Shown here: positions 1-8,500 of the stretch, in pieces | Numbering within the stretch: the first letter of the stretch is position 1 | Layout: each line of letters starts with the position of its first letter | DNA from: Clostridia bacterium | GTDB taxonomy: Bacteria > Bacillota > Clostridia > Christensenellales > CAG-138 | DNA: 64,000 nucleotides | Direction of reading: 5' to 3' | NCBI GenBank assembly: GCA_017394835.1 | Contig: JAFPXD010000007.1 | Span: 107,591 to 171,590 of the forward strand | The notes under the pieces: generated by a model | The model's database searches: none | What the model was told of the DNA's origin: nothing | Seen by the model: the letters and a program-made list of their open reading frames with translations, nothing else | Program-made: the position numbers and the translations under genes

Positions 1-154
1 CAATACGTTTGCCGGGAGGGGAAAAACCTTCCCGTAAGCCATTTGCCGGACCGAAAAACGGTCCTACAAGCACAGGCGACATCAATATGCAATCAAATCG
101 GGTTTTGGCCTATAAAAAACCCAGTATTTACAAGGCTTTTTTAAGGCCGTGTCA
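1..154. other. Left flank outside the element; two small hairpins, no gene seen
   Basis: I see no convincing coding region here. Two short A-loop hairpins lie at about 14-36 and 46-65 (the second is GGACCG-AAAAA-CGGTCC), and each follows the octamer TTTGCCGG (8-15 and 41-48). Their role is unknown. The stretch lies left of the putative attachment core at 155-174, so it is probably chromosomal sequence that was next to guaA before insertion, or part of another mobile unit. Confidence 0.3.
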
Positions 155-174
155 TCATTCCCACTCGATAGCTA
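155..174 (-). other. Putative att core, left end (guaA 3'-terminus copy)
   Basis: Read on the minus strand this short segment encodes A-I-E-W-E-stop, the characteristic last residues of GMP synthase. It matches the true guaA end at 17926-17943 at TCCCACTC and flanking bases, with a few mismatches. The upstream part also shares a T-rich run followed by GGCCG. Short target-gene termini at the far end are the usual mark of tyrosine-integrase insertion into a gene 3' end. Confidence 0.6.
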
Positions 175-264
175 TTAAACAATTTTGTTTACCAAATATT
201 GTTCCTGCTATCTGTTGTGCCTTTGATTATTTGATAAATCCGTATTATCCACCCTGTTCGCCGT

Positions 265-299
265 GATGTTATCAGATTGTTATCAGCGCTGATAACATC
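265..299. repeat. Left arm-type integrase repeats within an inverted repeat
   Basis: GTTATCA occurs at 268-274 and 279-285, an 11-base period, and the inverse TGATAAC occurs at 290-296. The sequence 279-296 is a perfect 18-base palindrome, and 265-275 can alternatively pair with 289-299. The same heptamer with the same period and orientation occurs at the other end (17849 and 17860). Arm-type integrase binding sites are the simplest reading. Confidence 0.6.
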
Positions 300-414
300 T
301 TGCGCCGCAATGGATAATGAGTTGCATGTATTATACACGAAATACATTTATGATTCAAGTGGCTCGCTTTTAAAGTCACCTATACGCAGTACCAAAGCGG
401 GACCGCATGCTTAT

Positions 415-669
415 TTACTCATCGATCAAACCGAGTTCAGTCAGGATGCCCTGCTTTCTGTCGTCGAGGCAGATCTCCTCGAGGAATATGCCCGATCTTG
501 CGATCCTTTCGGTATCGTAATGCATAAGCGCAAGGCTCACGCGATCTCTGTTGGAAAGCTTTTTCAGATTCTCTGCGTTGTATCTGAAATCATCTTCATA
601 ATTGAAAACGATCAGCAATTCAGAATTTTCGAATCGAGGATGAAGCTTGCGCAGCTCTTCAAAATCCAT
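415..669 (-). CDS. Hypothetical protein, possibly a gene remnant
   Basis: This is an 84-residue reading frame from an ATG at 669, beginning M-D-F-E-E-L and rich in charged residues with a protein-like composition. It has only a weak ribosome site (GAGAAG). It abuts, tail to tail at about 670, the plus-strand SLOG remnant, so it may be cut by the same junction. I do not recognise a family. It could be a real small gene, the 3' part of a larger lost gene, or a chance frame. Confidence 0.3.
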   Translation of the reverse strand: MDFEELRKLHPRFENSELLIVFNYEDDFRYNAENLKKLSNRDRVSLALMHYDTERIARSGIFLEEICLDDRKQGILTELGLIDE

Positions 670-671
670 AA

Positions 672-863
672 GTTTATACTTCTCAAGAATACACACGAGG
701 ATGTATGCATAAACGAAATCGTCATTTGGTCAATAATAGTAGCACTTGTGTTTGTTATTTGACAGAAGAAACCGGTGGAACGGCGTATACCGTTGATTAT
801 GCACATAAAAACAACTTGACGGTAATCAATTTAAAGAAGGTTGTGATCTCATTATGTCGTTAG
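672..863 (+). pseudogene. C-terminal fragment of a SLOG-type (DUF1273/YpsA-like) protein
   Basis: The open stretch after a TAA at 669 has no start codon near its beginning but encodes a coherent C-terminus: Y-T-R-G-C-M-H-K-R-N-R-H-L-V, then T-G-G-T-A-Y-T-V-D-Y-A, then L-T-V-I-N-L-K. The R-N-R and G-G-T-A-Y-T-V segments followed by V-I-N-L are the typical end of the DUF1273/YpsA branch of SLOG (Rossmann-like nucleotide-binding) proteins. The N-terminal half is missing, so this is a decayed gene at the left edge of the cargo. Family assignment is from remembered motif patterns. Confidence 0.55.
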
Positions 864-967
864 ACTTTTACACTCACGCTGAATACAGAAACGGTCGGCA
901 AGTAGAACCTTAAAACGCAAAAAATCGTGGAAATCGGTCGAAAAAAGCCAAAGTTTTTGAAACTCTA

Positions 968-996
968 TTGAAAGAAGAGGGATAATGGTGTATAAT
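968..996 (+). promoter_or_regulatory. Sigma-A-type promoter for the XRE-like gene
   Basis: TTGAAA (968-973), a 17-base spacer, then TATAAT (991-996). The start codon of the XRE-like gene lies 35 bases downstream of the -10 box, with an AGGTG ribosome site at 1020-1024. Confidence 0.7.
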
Positions 997-1030
997 ATAA
1001 AATGTTGATTCTATTACCGAGGTGAACACA

Positions 1031-1247
1031 ATGGAAGCAAGCTATAAAACACTTTGGAAATTACTCGTTGATAAAGAAATGAGCAAAGGTGATTTGCACA
1101 AAAAAAGCGGTTTGTCGTCGAGCACGATGACAAAGTTGAGAAAAGGCGAAGACGTTTCAATAGAAGCTCTTCGAAAAAATCTGTGTAGCTCTAAATTGCA
1201 ATATAGCCGACATTGTGGAATTTGTTGAAGACTCATCCGCAAGTTAA
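1031..1247 (+). pseudogene. Cro/CI-type HTH regulator broken by a single-base shift in an A6 run
   Basis: From the ATG at 1031 the product reads as a typical small XRE/Cro HTH protein (K-S-G-L-S-S-S-T-M-T-K-L marks the helix-turn-helix). At the six-A run 1174-1179 the frame is lost. If one A is removed the frame continues as R-K-I-C-V-A-L-N-C-N-I-A-D-I-V-E-F and ends at TAA 1245-1247, a normal XRE C-terminus of about 70 residues. As written it would stop early with an unrelated tail. Possible explanations are a true mutation, transcriptional slippage on the A run, or a sequencing error. It sits just upstream of the WYL-led operon. Confidence 0.7.
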
Positions 1248-1332
1248 AGGCATACTATGCGCTTTGGGAGTTTTACGGTTTTTCGGGAGCTTTTGTTTTT
1301 CACTAAGACAGCCATTAGTCCCGGTCAAAATG

Positions 1333-1381
1333 TATAATTAAGTTCAGAACTTGTAATGCCACTATCTGCGACCGAGGAGGA
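1333..1381 (+). promoter_or_regulatory. Probable -10 box and ribosome site for the WYL-led operon
   Basis: TATAAT at 1333-1338 lies about 48 bases before the chosen start at 1386. No good -35 box is found at 16-18 bases, which would suit a regulated promoter. The ribosome site GAGGAGG (about 1374-1380) is 5-6 bases before ATG 1386 and decides that start over the in-frame ATG at 1356. Confidence 0.4.
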
Positions 1382-1385
1382 CAAA

Positions 1386-2369
1386 ATGGAAAATACGAAA
1401 CAGTATAGAGTTCTTGAAATCTTCTTTCGAGGGTTACGAGGCGAAAACCTTTCAGTTCAAGAACTTGCAAATGAGTACGGTGTATCGACGAAAAGCGTAA
1501 CACGCAGCATTAACGAGCTGAAGGATTTCCTTGCAGACCACAGAGATCTTGTTGGAAATACAGAACTGCAATACTCCTATAGCGACAAGTGCTATCGGCT
1601 TTATACGGATGAGTTCTTGACCAATAAAGAATTGTTTTCTTTGGTCGAAGTGATGATTGGAGCCAGGGCTTTCTCCAAAATGGAATTGCTCACTCTGATA
1701 GGTAAATTAAAGAAGTTTACCACACCGGATGATCGTCCCAAAATGAATGAGTTGATCCGCAAGGAGCTATATCACTATCCCGAAGTCAACCACGATTGTG
1801 AGAGTGTTCAAGATAATCTTTGGAAACTTATCAACTGCATTACCGATCACAAGGAAATTAGTATTGAGTATTATCGAATGGATAGGAAGTGCGTTTCACA
1901 TAGACTACGCCCTGCTACCGTTTTGTTTACTGATTATTACTTCTACCTCATAGCATTTCGCACCGAGGGCAAAACAGAAAAACCTTATTATTTTCGTATC
2001 GACCGAATTAAACAGATTACTGTTCACCGCAAGCAGTTTGATAATTCCGATAAACCGGATTTCGATGAAGGTTTGTTGAGAAAACGAAGTTTGTTTATGT
2101 GGCCTGGAAAGCTCCGCACTATTCGATTCGAGTTTTGCGGTCCTTCCGTGCAAGCGGTATTGGACAAGCTCCCCACAGCAAAAATCATTGAGCGTATGGG
2201 CGGCAATAAATATCTTATCGAAGCAGAAACGTATGGTGATGGCATCAAAATGTGGCTTTTAAGTCAAGGCGATTGGATTAAAGTTCTTTCACCATCTGAG
2301 TTTGTAGAAGATTTTCACGATACAATACGACGTATGTGTAAAAAATATGAGAATGAACAGGAGGAATAA
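1386..2369 (+). CDS. WYL-domain transcriptional regulator
   Basis: A 327-residue protein. Residues about 15-50 form a winged-helix/DeoR-like DNA-binding domain (Q-E-L-A-N-E-Y-G-V-S-T-K-S-V-T-R), and residues about 150-220 form a WYL-type ligand-sensing domain (I-S-I-E-Y-Y-R-M, then L-R-P-A, then Y-Y-F-Y-L-I-A-F, then F-R-I-D-R-I). A C-terminal wing-like region follows. WYL proteins sense ligands such as nucleic acid and often control defence loci (for example BrxR and CapW); that link is family knowledge, not shown here. It is the first gene of a tight operon, with the AAA ATPase starting 2 bases after its stop, so it probably controls the operon, perhaps including its own promoter. Confidence 0.85.
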   Translation: MENTKQYRVLEIFFRGLRGENLSVQELANEYGVSTKSVTRSINELKDFLADHRDLVGNTELQYSYSDKCYRLYTDEFLTNKELFSLVEVMIGARAFSKMELLTLIGKLKKFTTPDDRPKMNELIRKELYHYPEVNHDCESVQDNLWKLINCITDHKEISIEYYRMDRKCVSHRLRPATVLFTDYYFYLIAFRTEGKTEKPYYFRIDRIKQITVHRKQFDNSDKPDFDEGLLRKRSLFMWPGKLRTIRFEFCGPSVQAVLDKLPTAKIIERMGGNKYLIEAETYGDGIKMWLLSQGDWIKVLSPSEFVEDFHDTIRRMCKKYENEQEE

Positions 2370-2371
2370 AA

Positions 2372-3364
2372 ATGCCTTTAGATATATCTGGCAAAGCGTA
2401 TGCTGCAAAAAAGAACAAGCAGCATGACGTGAACAACAGCCCTCCGGGATCAAGTGTTGAGAAAGACAATGCTCAGCCCGGAAGATCATCTCCGTGGGTT
2501 CCAATAGACCCCAAATACAGTTTTGCTGATCTGATTTTGGATAGCACCACAATGGAAGCACTACTTGATGCAACCTCGTTTCACAAACATCAAGAAACGC
2601 TGATGAATGATTGGGGGCTGCGAGATTGTTTTGCTGATCGCTCTAATATTTCAATAAACCTATATGGCGAGTCTGGAACAGGCAAAACAATGGCGGCTCA
2701 TGCTATAGCCAACGAACTCAACAAGCAAATTATCTTTGTAGATTATGCGGAAATTGAGTCAAAATATGTTGGTGAAACAGCAAAGAATATCAAGCAGCTC
2801 TTTATTGATGCAGAAGAACTTGACGCCATCATTATTTTTGATGAAGCCGATGCTCTACTAAGCAAGCGAGTTACAGATATGCGCTCGTCTTCCGATGTAA
2901 GCGTTAATCAAACACGATCGGTCTTGTTGAATATTTTGAATGACTACACCGGCGTTGTGATATTCACAACAAACTTCATTCAAAACTTTGATCCTGCGTT
3001 TATTCGACGCATCCGTTATCAAATAAAGTTTAATTTGCCGAACGATGAGTTGCGTTTCAAACTATGGAGAATGTATATCCCTGCAAAGATGCCAACAGAT
3101 GTTGATATATTGCAGATGGCAAAAAAATATGCCGAAGTAAGCGGAAGTGATATTTCTAACGCTGTATTTACTGCAGCACTCAAAGCAGCTCGTCGTGGGG
3201 ATAGTAAAGTCCTTCAAACTGACTTTGAAACGGCAATAGAACAGATCATTCAAGCAAAGAAAGACAATGCAAATGACCCTTCTATGAAAATAACCAAAAG
3301 GGTTGTTTCTGAAGAATATGTAAAAGAACAGTTGGGAGATAGATTCCCTAAAGAAAAGGAGTAA
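2372..3364 (+). CDS. AAA ATPase of the classical (Vps4/katanin-like) clade
   Basis: A 330-residue protein with a single AAA module. Walker A is G-E-S-G-T-G-K-T (99-106), an aromatic pore-loop motif K-Y-V-G-E follows at 131-135, Walker B is I-I-I-F-D-E-A-D (153-160), sensor 1 is T-T-N-F (199-202), candidate arginine fingers are R212/R213, and S-G-S-D-I-S-N-A occurs near 257-264 as in classical AAA proteins. The K-Y/W-V-G-E pore loop is typical of proteins that thread polypeptides through a hexamer. The first 60 residues are polar and may recruit a substrate. The ribosome site AGGAGG overlaps the end of the WYL gene. A function as a remodelling or unfolding ATPase is inferred; its substrate is unknown. 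Confidence 0.88.
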   Translation: MPLDISGKAYAAKKNKQHDVNNSPPGSSVEKDNAQPGRSSPWVPIDPKYSFADLILDSTTMEALLDATSFHKHQETLMNDWGLRDCFADRSNISINLYGESGTGKTMAAHAIANELNKQIIFVDYAEIESKYVGETAKNIKQLFIDAEELDAIIIFDEADALLSKRVTDMRSSSDVSVNQTRSVLLNILNDYTGVVIFTTNFIQNFDPAFIRRIRYQIKFNLPNDELRFKLWRMYIPAKMPTDVDILQMAKKYAEVSGSDISNAVFTAALKAARRGDSKVLQTDFETAIEQIIQAKKDNANDPSMKITKRVVSEEYVKEQLGDRFPKEKE

Positions 3365-3369
3365 CAGTT

Positions 3370-3705
3370 ATGATTCTCGCTGAAAAAATTATGGGCTTTG
3401 TAAAAAAAATCATCGGAGCTTTTGCTTCATTCTGGCAGAACATTATCGGTTGGTTGCAGAAAGCTATTACTAAGATTACCCAGGCATTGAAAAAGGTTGT
3501 TAATGGTGCGAGCGTTTTCGCTCAACGCATTGGAGGTAAATTTAAGGAAATCTCCAAATACTATTCCAAGAAAGGAACAGTATGGGAGGAAATGGTACTC
3601 ACTAAAGAAGTAACCGAAGATGAGGTTCCCGATTTCATTCGTGCGATGGAAACAACAGAGGAGATTGACATTTCCGAAGAACTCGAAATGAAACTCTCTG
3701 CTTGA
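3370..3705 (+). CDS. Small amphipathic cationic protein, unknown function
   Basis: A 111-residue protein that I do not recognise. Residues 1-60 are a run of hydrophobic and lysine-rich helices (F-V-K-K-I-I-G-A-F, I-I-G-W-L-Q-K-A-I, A-L-K-K-V-V) with the pattern of a membrane-binding or membrane-disturbing amphipathic helix. Residues about 75-111 form an acidic tail (E-V-T-E-D-E-V, E-E-I-D-I-S-E-E-L-E). It starts 5 bases after the AAA gene and ends overlapping the next gene. A positively charged lytic-like half plus an acidic half could be a self-inhibited membrane effector or a substrate of the AAA ATPase; both ideas are inference. Confidence 0.75.
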   Translation: MILAEKIMGFVKKIIGAFASFWQNIIGWLQKAITKITQALKKVVNGASVFAQRIGGKFKEISKYYSKKGTVWEEMVLTKEVTEDEVPDFIRAMETTEEIDISEELEMKLSA

Positions 3706-4568
3706 TGCTTATGAGTAAGAATAAAAACAAACCTCCATATCCACCGTCGCAATTACACCATTGGTTTGAAAGCATTTTGGATGCTATAAATGAGCAATTT
3801 GAAATGCGGATAAACGGATGCAACGCATACCTATATGTCCGGTCTAATAAGTCTCTTTGCTGTGCATTGGTGTATGGACGGATAGGAAATGTTTGGAAAG
3901 AACTTGCTATACGGCAGATCTTCTCAAACAGTGACATCCCGTATGAATTACTAACAGAAGTTAGGGATGAGCACAAAAATAACATAACGGAAGAATTTCG
4001 TAAGGTTCTTCTGAACTACAAGAAAGGAACCGAAGAAGATATGAAAGACGGTACAAAAAAAGCGCTTCAAACTGCATTGAATGATGCCGCAAATGGTGGC
4101 TCCATTATGGATGTTTTGAAATACAAAAAAGATCCGAATAACAAGATGGATGGCATGACAAGAGCCGGCAAAATGGCACGAGCTGCTCTCACCCATAATT
4201 GGATTGACCTTGCAAAGCTTGGTTGGGAAGCTTTTGTGGATTTGATTACCGATGATCCTTTGACGTACCAAGAGTTTCTGTCTGCGATTAGCCAGTATAT
4301 TGATGCTAAGATTATGCAGATTGCTACCGAAGAAAACCTTCGCTTTGTTGGTGGCGAGTGCCATTTGAAAGTAATTGAGGAAGAACAGAGTATTGCTACG
4401 AATGTTCAGCTCTACTTCAAGAACGAGAAAAACGCTTGGATAAAGAAGGAGCTTAACGGAAAGACCGATTACGAAGCGCTTGATGAAGAAACAATAGACG
4501 GAGAAGTTGCTAACATCCTAATGGAAGGTGGAAGGAAATTCCCGATTACTGACCCGACGAAGGAGTAA
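3705..4568 (+). CDS. Unknown protein in the AAA/Sel1 operon
   Basis: A 287-residue soluble protein that I cannot assign. The ATG at 3705 overlaps the preceding stop as TGATG, suggesting translational coupling; a second ATG at 3711 is also possible, and a Shine-Dalgarno is weak at both. The N-terminal 90 residues look alpha/beta (W-F-E-S-I-L-D-A-I, A-Y-L-Y-V-R, A-L-V-Y-G-R-I-G). The middle is helical and lysine-rich. A C-terminal alpha/beta part includes C-H-L-K-V-I-E-E-E and V-Q-L-Y-F-K. No transmembrane segment or enzyme motif is visible. Confidence 0.7.
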   Translation: MLMSKNKNKPPYPPSQLHHWFESILDAINEQFEMRINGCNAYLYVRSNKSLCCALVYGRIGNVWKELAIRQIFSNSDIPYELLTEVRDEHKNNITEEFRKVLLNYKKGTEEDMKDGTKKALQTALNDAANGGSIMDVLKYKKDPNNKMDGMTRAGKMARAALTHNWIDLAKLGWEAFVDLITDDPLTYQEFLSAISQYIDAKIMQIATEENLRFVGGECHLKVIEEEQSIATNVQLYFKNEKNAWIKKELNGKTDYEALDEETIDGEVANILMEGGRKFPITDPTKE

Positions 4569-4580
4569 AGGAGAGCGACC

Positions 4581-5483
4581 ATGAATCAAGTGATGTTTCA
4601 AATGTCGTTCCCAACTACATACGGCAAAACCCGTTTTACAAGTATGGACGACGTTAAAGAAAAAGCCTCTCAACGCCAACCAGATGCAGTTGGATTATAT
4701 GCTCAATGCAAAATGTATGGTGTGGGAGCTAAAAAATGTGGCGAAGCTGCCATAGATGATATTTTTGAATCTGCTAAAGCAGGATGTTCAGATGCGATCT
4801 TATATCTTGGTCGTTTATATGAGCAGGGCGCAGGCTTTATCCCGAAGGATTTAGAGCAAGCTATTTGCTTATACAAGTATGCGTATTCTTTGGAAAATGC
4901 TGATGCGCTACATAACTTAGGCTTTGTGCTCTTTTCTACTGTTCCGAACAAAAAAGCCATCGGTTTAGCGATGATGAAATTATCAGCACGGTTCGGCAGT
5001 AAAGGTGCGCAATTTCACCTGAATCTGCTTGGCGATAGACTTGCTGGCGTTGAAGAAATGTCATTTTATGACATCCCTAAAAGCGAGTTTGCGTTCGATA
5101 AAAAAGTCGCTAAAGATGCCGTTACCCTCTACCAAGTTGATTTAGAAAACGTGGACGACATTAAAAATGGATTGTTGGATGTTTTAGTCGAGCTTGGAGC
5201 CGGTACATTCTCTGAAACGGTAACTGCATTTAGATTCAAGTTCCTTAGAGGTCGTGAATACGAGCTGTTTGAGGATGTTCCATTTGAGGAAGCATTTGAA
5301 GAATTAAAAAGAGACAAGCAAATTGAAAAAGTTGATGTAAGCACGTTAACAAATGCATACGGTCACGGTGCCGCTGAAGACACGCTGTATCGCGCAAAAT
5401 TTGCAACACAATCTAAAAACTTGGTGACTACTGATTTGAACGCCATGTTTGCAGATTTAGGTCTTGATCCTAATGATCTATAA
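4581..5483 (+). CDS. Sel1/TPR-like repeat protein
   Basis: A 300-residue protein with a good ribosome site (AAGGAGAG). Residues about 50-150 contain Sel1-like repeats: A-K-A-G-C-S-D-A-I-L-Y-L-G-R-L-Y-E-Q-G and A-Y-S-L-E-N-A-D-A-L-H-N-L-G, followed by a third degenerate unit. The C-terminal half (about 160-300) is a different, acidic domain that I do not recognise. Sel1 repeats form superhelical scaffolds for protein-protein binding. The next gene also begins with Sel1 repeats, so the two probably act in one assembly. Confidence 0.8.
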   Translation: MNQVMFQMSFPTTYGKTRFTSMDDVKEKASQRQPDAVGLYAQCKMYGVGAKKCGEAAIDDIFESAKAGCSDAILYLGRLYEQGAGFIPKDLEQAICLYKYAYSLENADALHNLGFVLFSTVPNKKAIGLAMMKLSARFGSKGAQFHLNLLGDRLAGVEEMSFYDIPKSEFAFDKKVAKDAVTLYQVDLENVDDIKNGLLDVLVELGAGTFSETVTAFRFKFLRGREYELFEDVPFEEAFEELKRDKQIEKVDVSTLTNAYGHGAAEDTLYRAKFATQSKNLVTTDLNAMFADLGLDPNDL

Positions 5484-5511
5484 TTTGCGTGGAAGGAGAT
5501 GAATTATTTCA

Positions 5512-8500
5512 ATGAGAATTGAGTTGATTGCTGAAATTGACGGACAAAAAGTAAAAGGTTTGTCCCAAATGAAGGCATTAGCCGATAAAGGCAACATTGA
5601 AGCTCTTAACCTATTGGGCGAATGGATGATGATGGGTTTTGAGTGTTCTCCCGACCCCGATTTTTATGTTTCTTGTTTCAAGGAAGCAGCAAATAAGGGT
5701 AACACGCAGGGTATGCTTAACTTAGCGGTTTGCTATATGGAAGAACGAGGTGTTCCTGCAGATTTCTATGCCGCAGAAAGATGGATAAGAGCTGCTATTG
5801 AGGGTGGCGATAGAGAGGGTATCGAACTCTTTAAGGAACTCTATCTTACTACCATCGGAAACCACAAGCCAGATGTTCGTGCCTATGTTCGTACTATGAA
5901 AGCGTTTGACCCGTCGGGATCTTATCTTGGAGAGAGAGTTGGTGGCTTTGAACGCTTCTGGATGAGCGAAGAAGAACTGGAACAACGTCTTATGGCAAAT
6001 CTTGTTCTTGGTAGCCGTGGCAAATCTGTAAAAGAGATCCGCAAGATTAAGAATAAACTTACGGATGCAGATATTGAAGGCTATGCTCGTCTCCAGGATA
6101 TTCACCATGATGAAACTGAAGCTGTTGCTGTTAAGAGAGATTATGTCGCAGAAAAAGCCAAGGCTCTCTCTAACTTTAGGGGATTTATTCCTAACGCTGA
6201 TAGAGAGCAACTGTTTATTGCAGTAAGAGCTGTTCATAAACTTGTGCCCGACACAAAAGTAAACAAGGGCGAAGCTGCTAAAAGTAAATTTGGCGGGAAA
6301 GTCATCGGGTTGGCACAGCGTTCCAAGATGGTTAAATCCGAGGATATACAAGGCGTTTTGGATATTCTCTATTCATCGCTTAACTGGAGAACCAAAGCGA
6401 CATTTGATCTTGATGATGAACTTTTCAATAAGTTTGAAGACTTCGAAGTTTCCGAACTTCTGAATCTCATCAGCGCTGAGCTTGACCGGATTGAGAATTA
6501 TGAAATACAATCTCGCTTTGATAATTCCAGTAAGAATTGGAAAGCACTTAAAGTGTTAATCACTGAGATTAAGAAAATCGAATATTACAGTTCGGATATT
6601 ATAACTCAGTGGGTTTCTCACATCACAGAACAAATCACCGAACTGCAAGACCAAGAAATCAACAATAGGTTCAACAGAAGTCAGAATGATTATTTTGCTG
6701 TTGTGGAACTATACAACTTTGCCAATGGTTCTGAAGCGACTGTTCCAGTTAAAAAAGCATGGGCTTCAAAATTACACGAAGTCGCAGTTGCTTTGCAACA
6801 TAGCGAGTTGGAAAAGCTGTGTTCTGATCTTGAAGGTAAACAGTTGAATGGTTTGTACCATATTGAGACACAGGCAGCAAAGTACGCATTTGATAAAAAG
6901 ACGTTGTCTTTGTACCAAGCCCGTATTTCTGAGTTCATTGAAACTGCGCAAAATAAAAATCTTGCAGATAAGCTCAATAATGCTCTAAGCGACTATGATG
7001 CGCTCGTTGCACTTCATGCCAATGTAACAACATCTACGGAATATCATGCTACTGTCAAGGCAACTTGGCGAGAACAGATTGCCGAAGCAATTAAAACTGT
7101 CCAAGAAAAGGATCTTGCACAGATGTTGTCAGCCATTGATGCGTTGGATTATGCAGAGCTTATTATGTTGTATCAAAAGGCACAACACTATTCTTTCAAT
7201 AAGGATGTTTTAAGTGCTGCTATTAAACCTCTCGATGATCTGATTGATAAAAAGGAGCAGACTCATCTTGCGGAACTGTGCAATGGTATAGAAAGCTATA
7301 GCCCTTCCAGGCTTAAAGTGCTTGAAGACAAGATTGTTGCTTTACATTATCGTGATAAGAATACAAAAAAACCGATAGCTCAAATTAGAGGTCTCGTTAA
7401 ATACAATGGTGTATTGGAGAAATGTACCCCCAGTCGCCTTGTTAATTACGAACCCGATCAGCTTGACGAGTTGATGAAAGAAGTCCATTTTTCTTCACTC
7501 CCTAAAGAAGAAAAGGAACGTATCTTTGCGTTGATTGCTCAGCAGCGTGAAGCAAATGAAAACTTCGATGCGGAAGTCGCACAAGTGGTTGCTGATTGCA
7601 AGAGCGAACTTCTAAAGTTTGTTAAAGCTGAGTTCTCTACTCTCGAAGAAATTCTATGTGTATTCCCTGACGATTCTACAATGCAGGCACAAACAAAACA
7701 CATCGACCGAACCGAGTGGAGTGATGATGAATTTCCGCTTGTGTATGTAAATAAAGGTAGCCGGTTAGATTGTCTTTTGACAAATAAGGCTATTCGTGGA
7801 AATGATAGTTTTGTTACTCTGTCTGTGTATGACACATTGAAGATCCGCGGTGATAGCTGTAATTTGGTAATTCAAAAAACTGCGGATGGAACTAATACGC
7901 TCGCTTGGGGCAACTCAGAAGCTTGGGATAAGCCCAAGGCTGAAAAGATAGCATTTGCTTTTAATCGTTCTGTTCGCAAGATCAAAGAAATATCGGCTTT
8001 TCAGCAAAGTAAAATCCGTACAATGAAAAACCAACACCAATACGACTCAACGATGTTGGGTAATGATGGTGGGAGTGTGTTTACATCATTTGCTCAAAGG
8101 TATAGCCCATATAGCATCATAGACTTTTCTGCAGAGCAGGTTGAGGAAAGCAAAGAAGCGGTTCAGGAAAGCCCCCTTTCCTCTGTTGAGAAAAAGGCAA
8201 TTTTACATATTCTCAACGATGCAGAAAGATATAAACAGCAAGCTTCCGATGCAGTAGAAACCTACGATAAAAATTTCTTAGCCCTGTCTTGTAAGGGTGT
8301 GAGAGAGATTGCGAAGAAGTATCTTGGTATTGTTCCACCAATGATATACAACGACTCTCCAGCAGACTTCCGCAGAGGAATAGATTCTATTAAGGCACAG
8401 TATAAAGACAGTCCTGTTCATAAAGCCGATTATGACGACTTGCTAAAAAACGGCATCTGTATTTTGATGTGCGGCGGTCGTGGCGCAGGTAAAGGTGCAT

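Noticed and set aside
415..830. Extended minus-strand gene with an in-frame TGA, read through as one protein
   Set aside because: The part beyond 670 lies antisense to a much clearer SLOG remnant on the plus strand, so the apparent continuity is a shadow.
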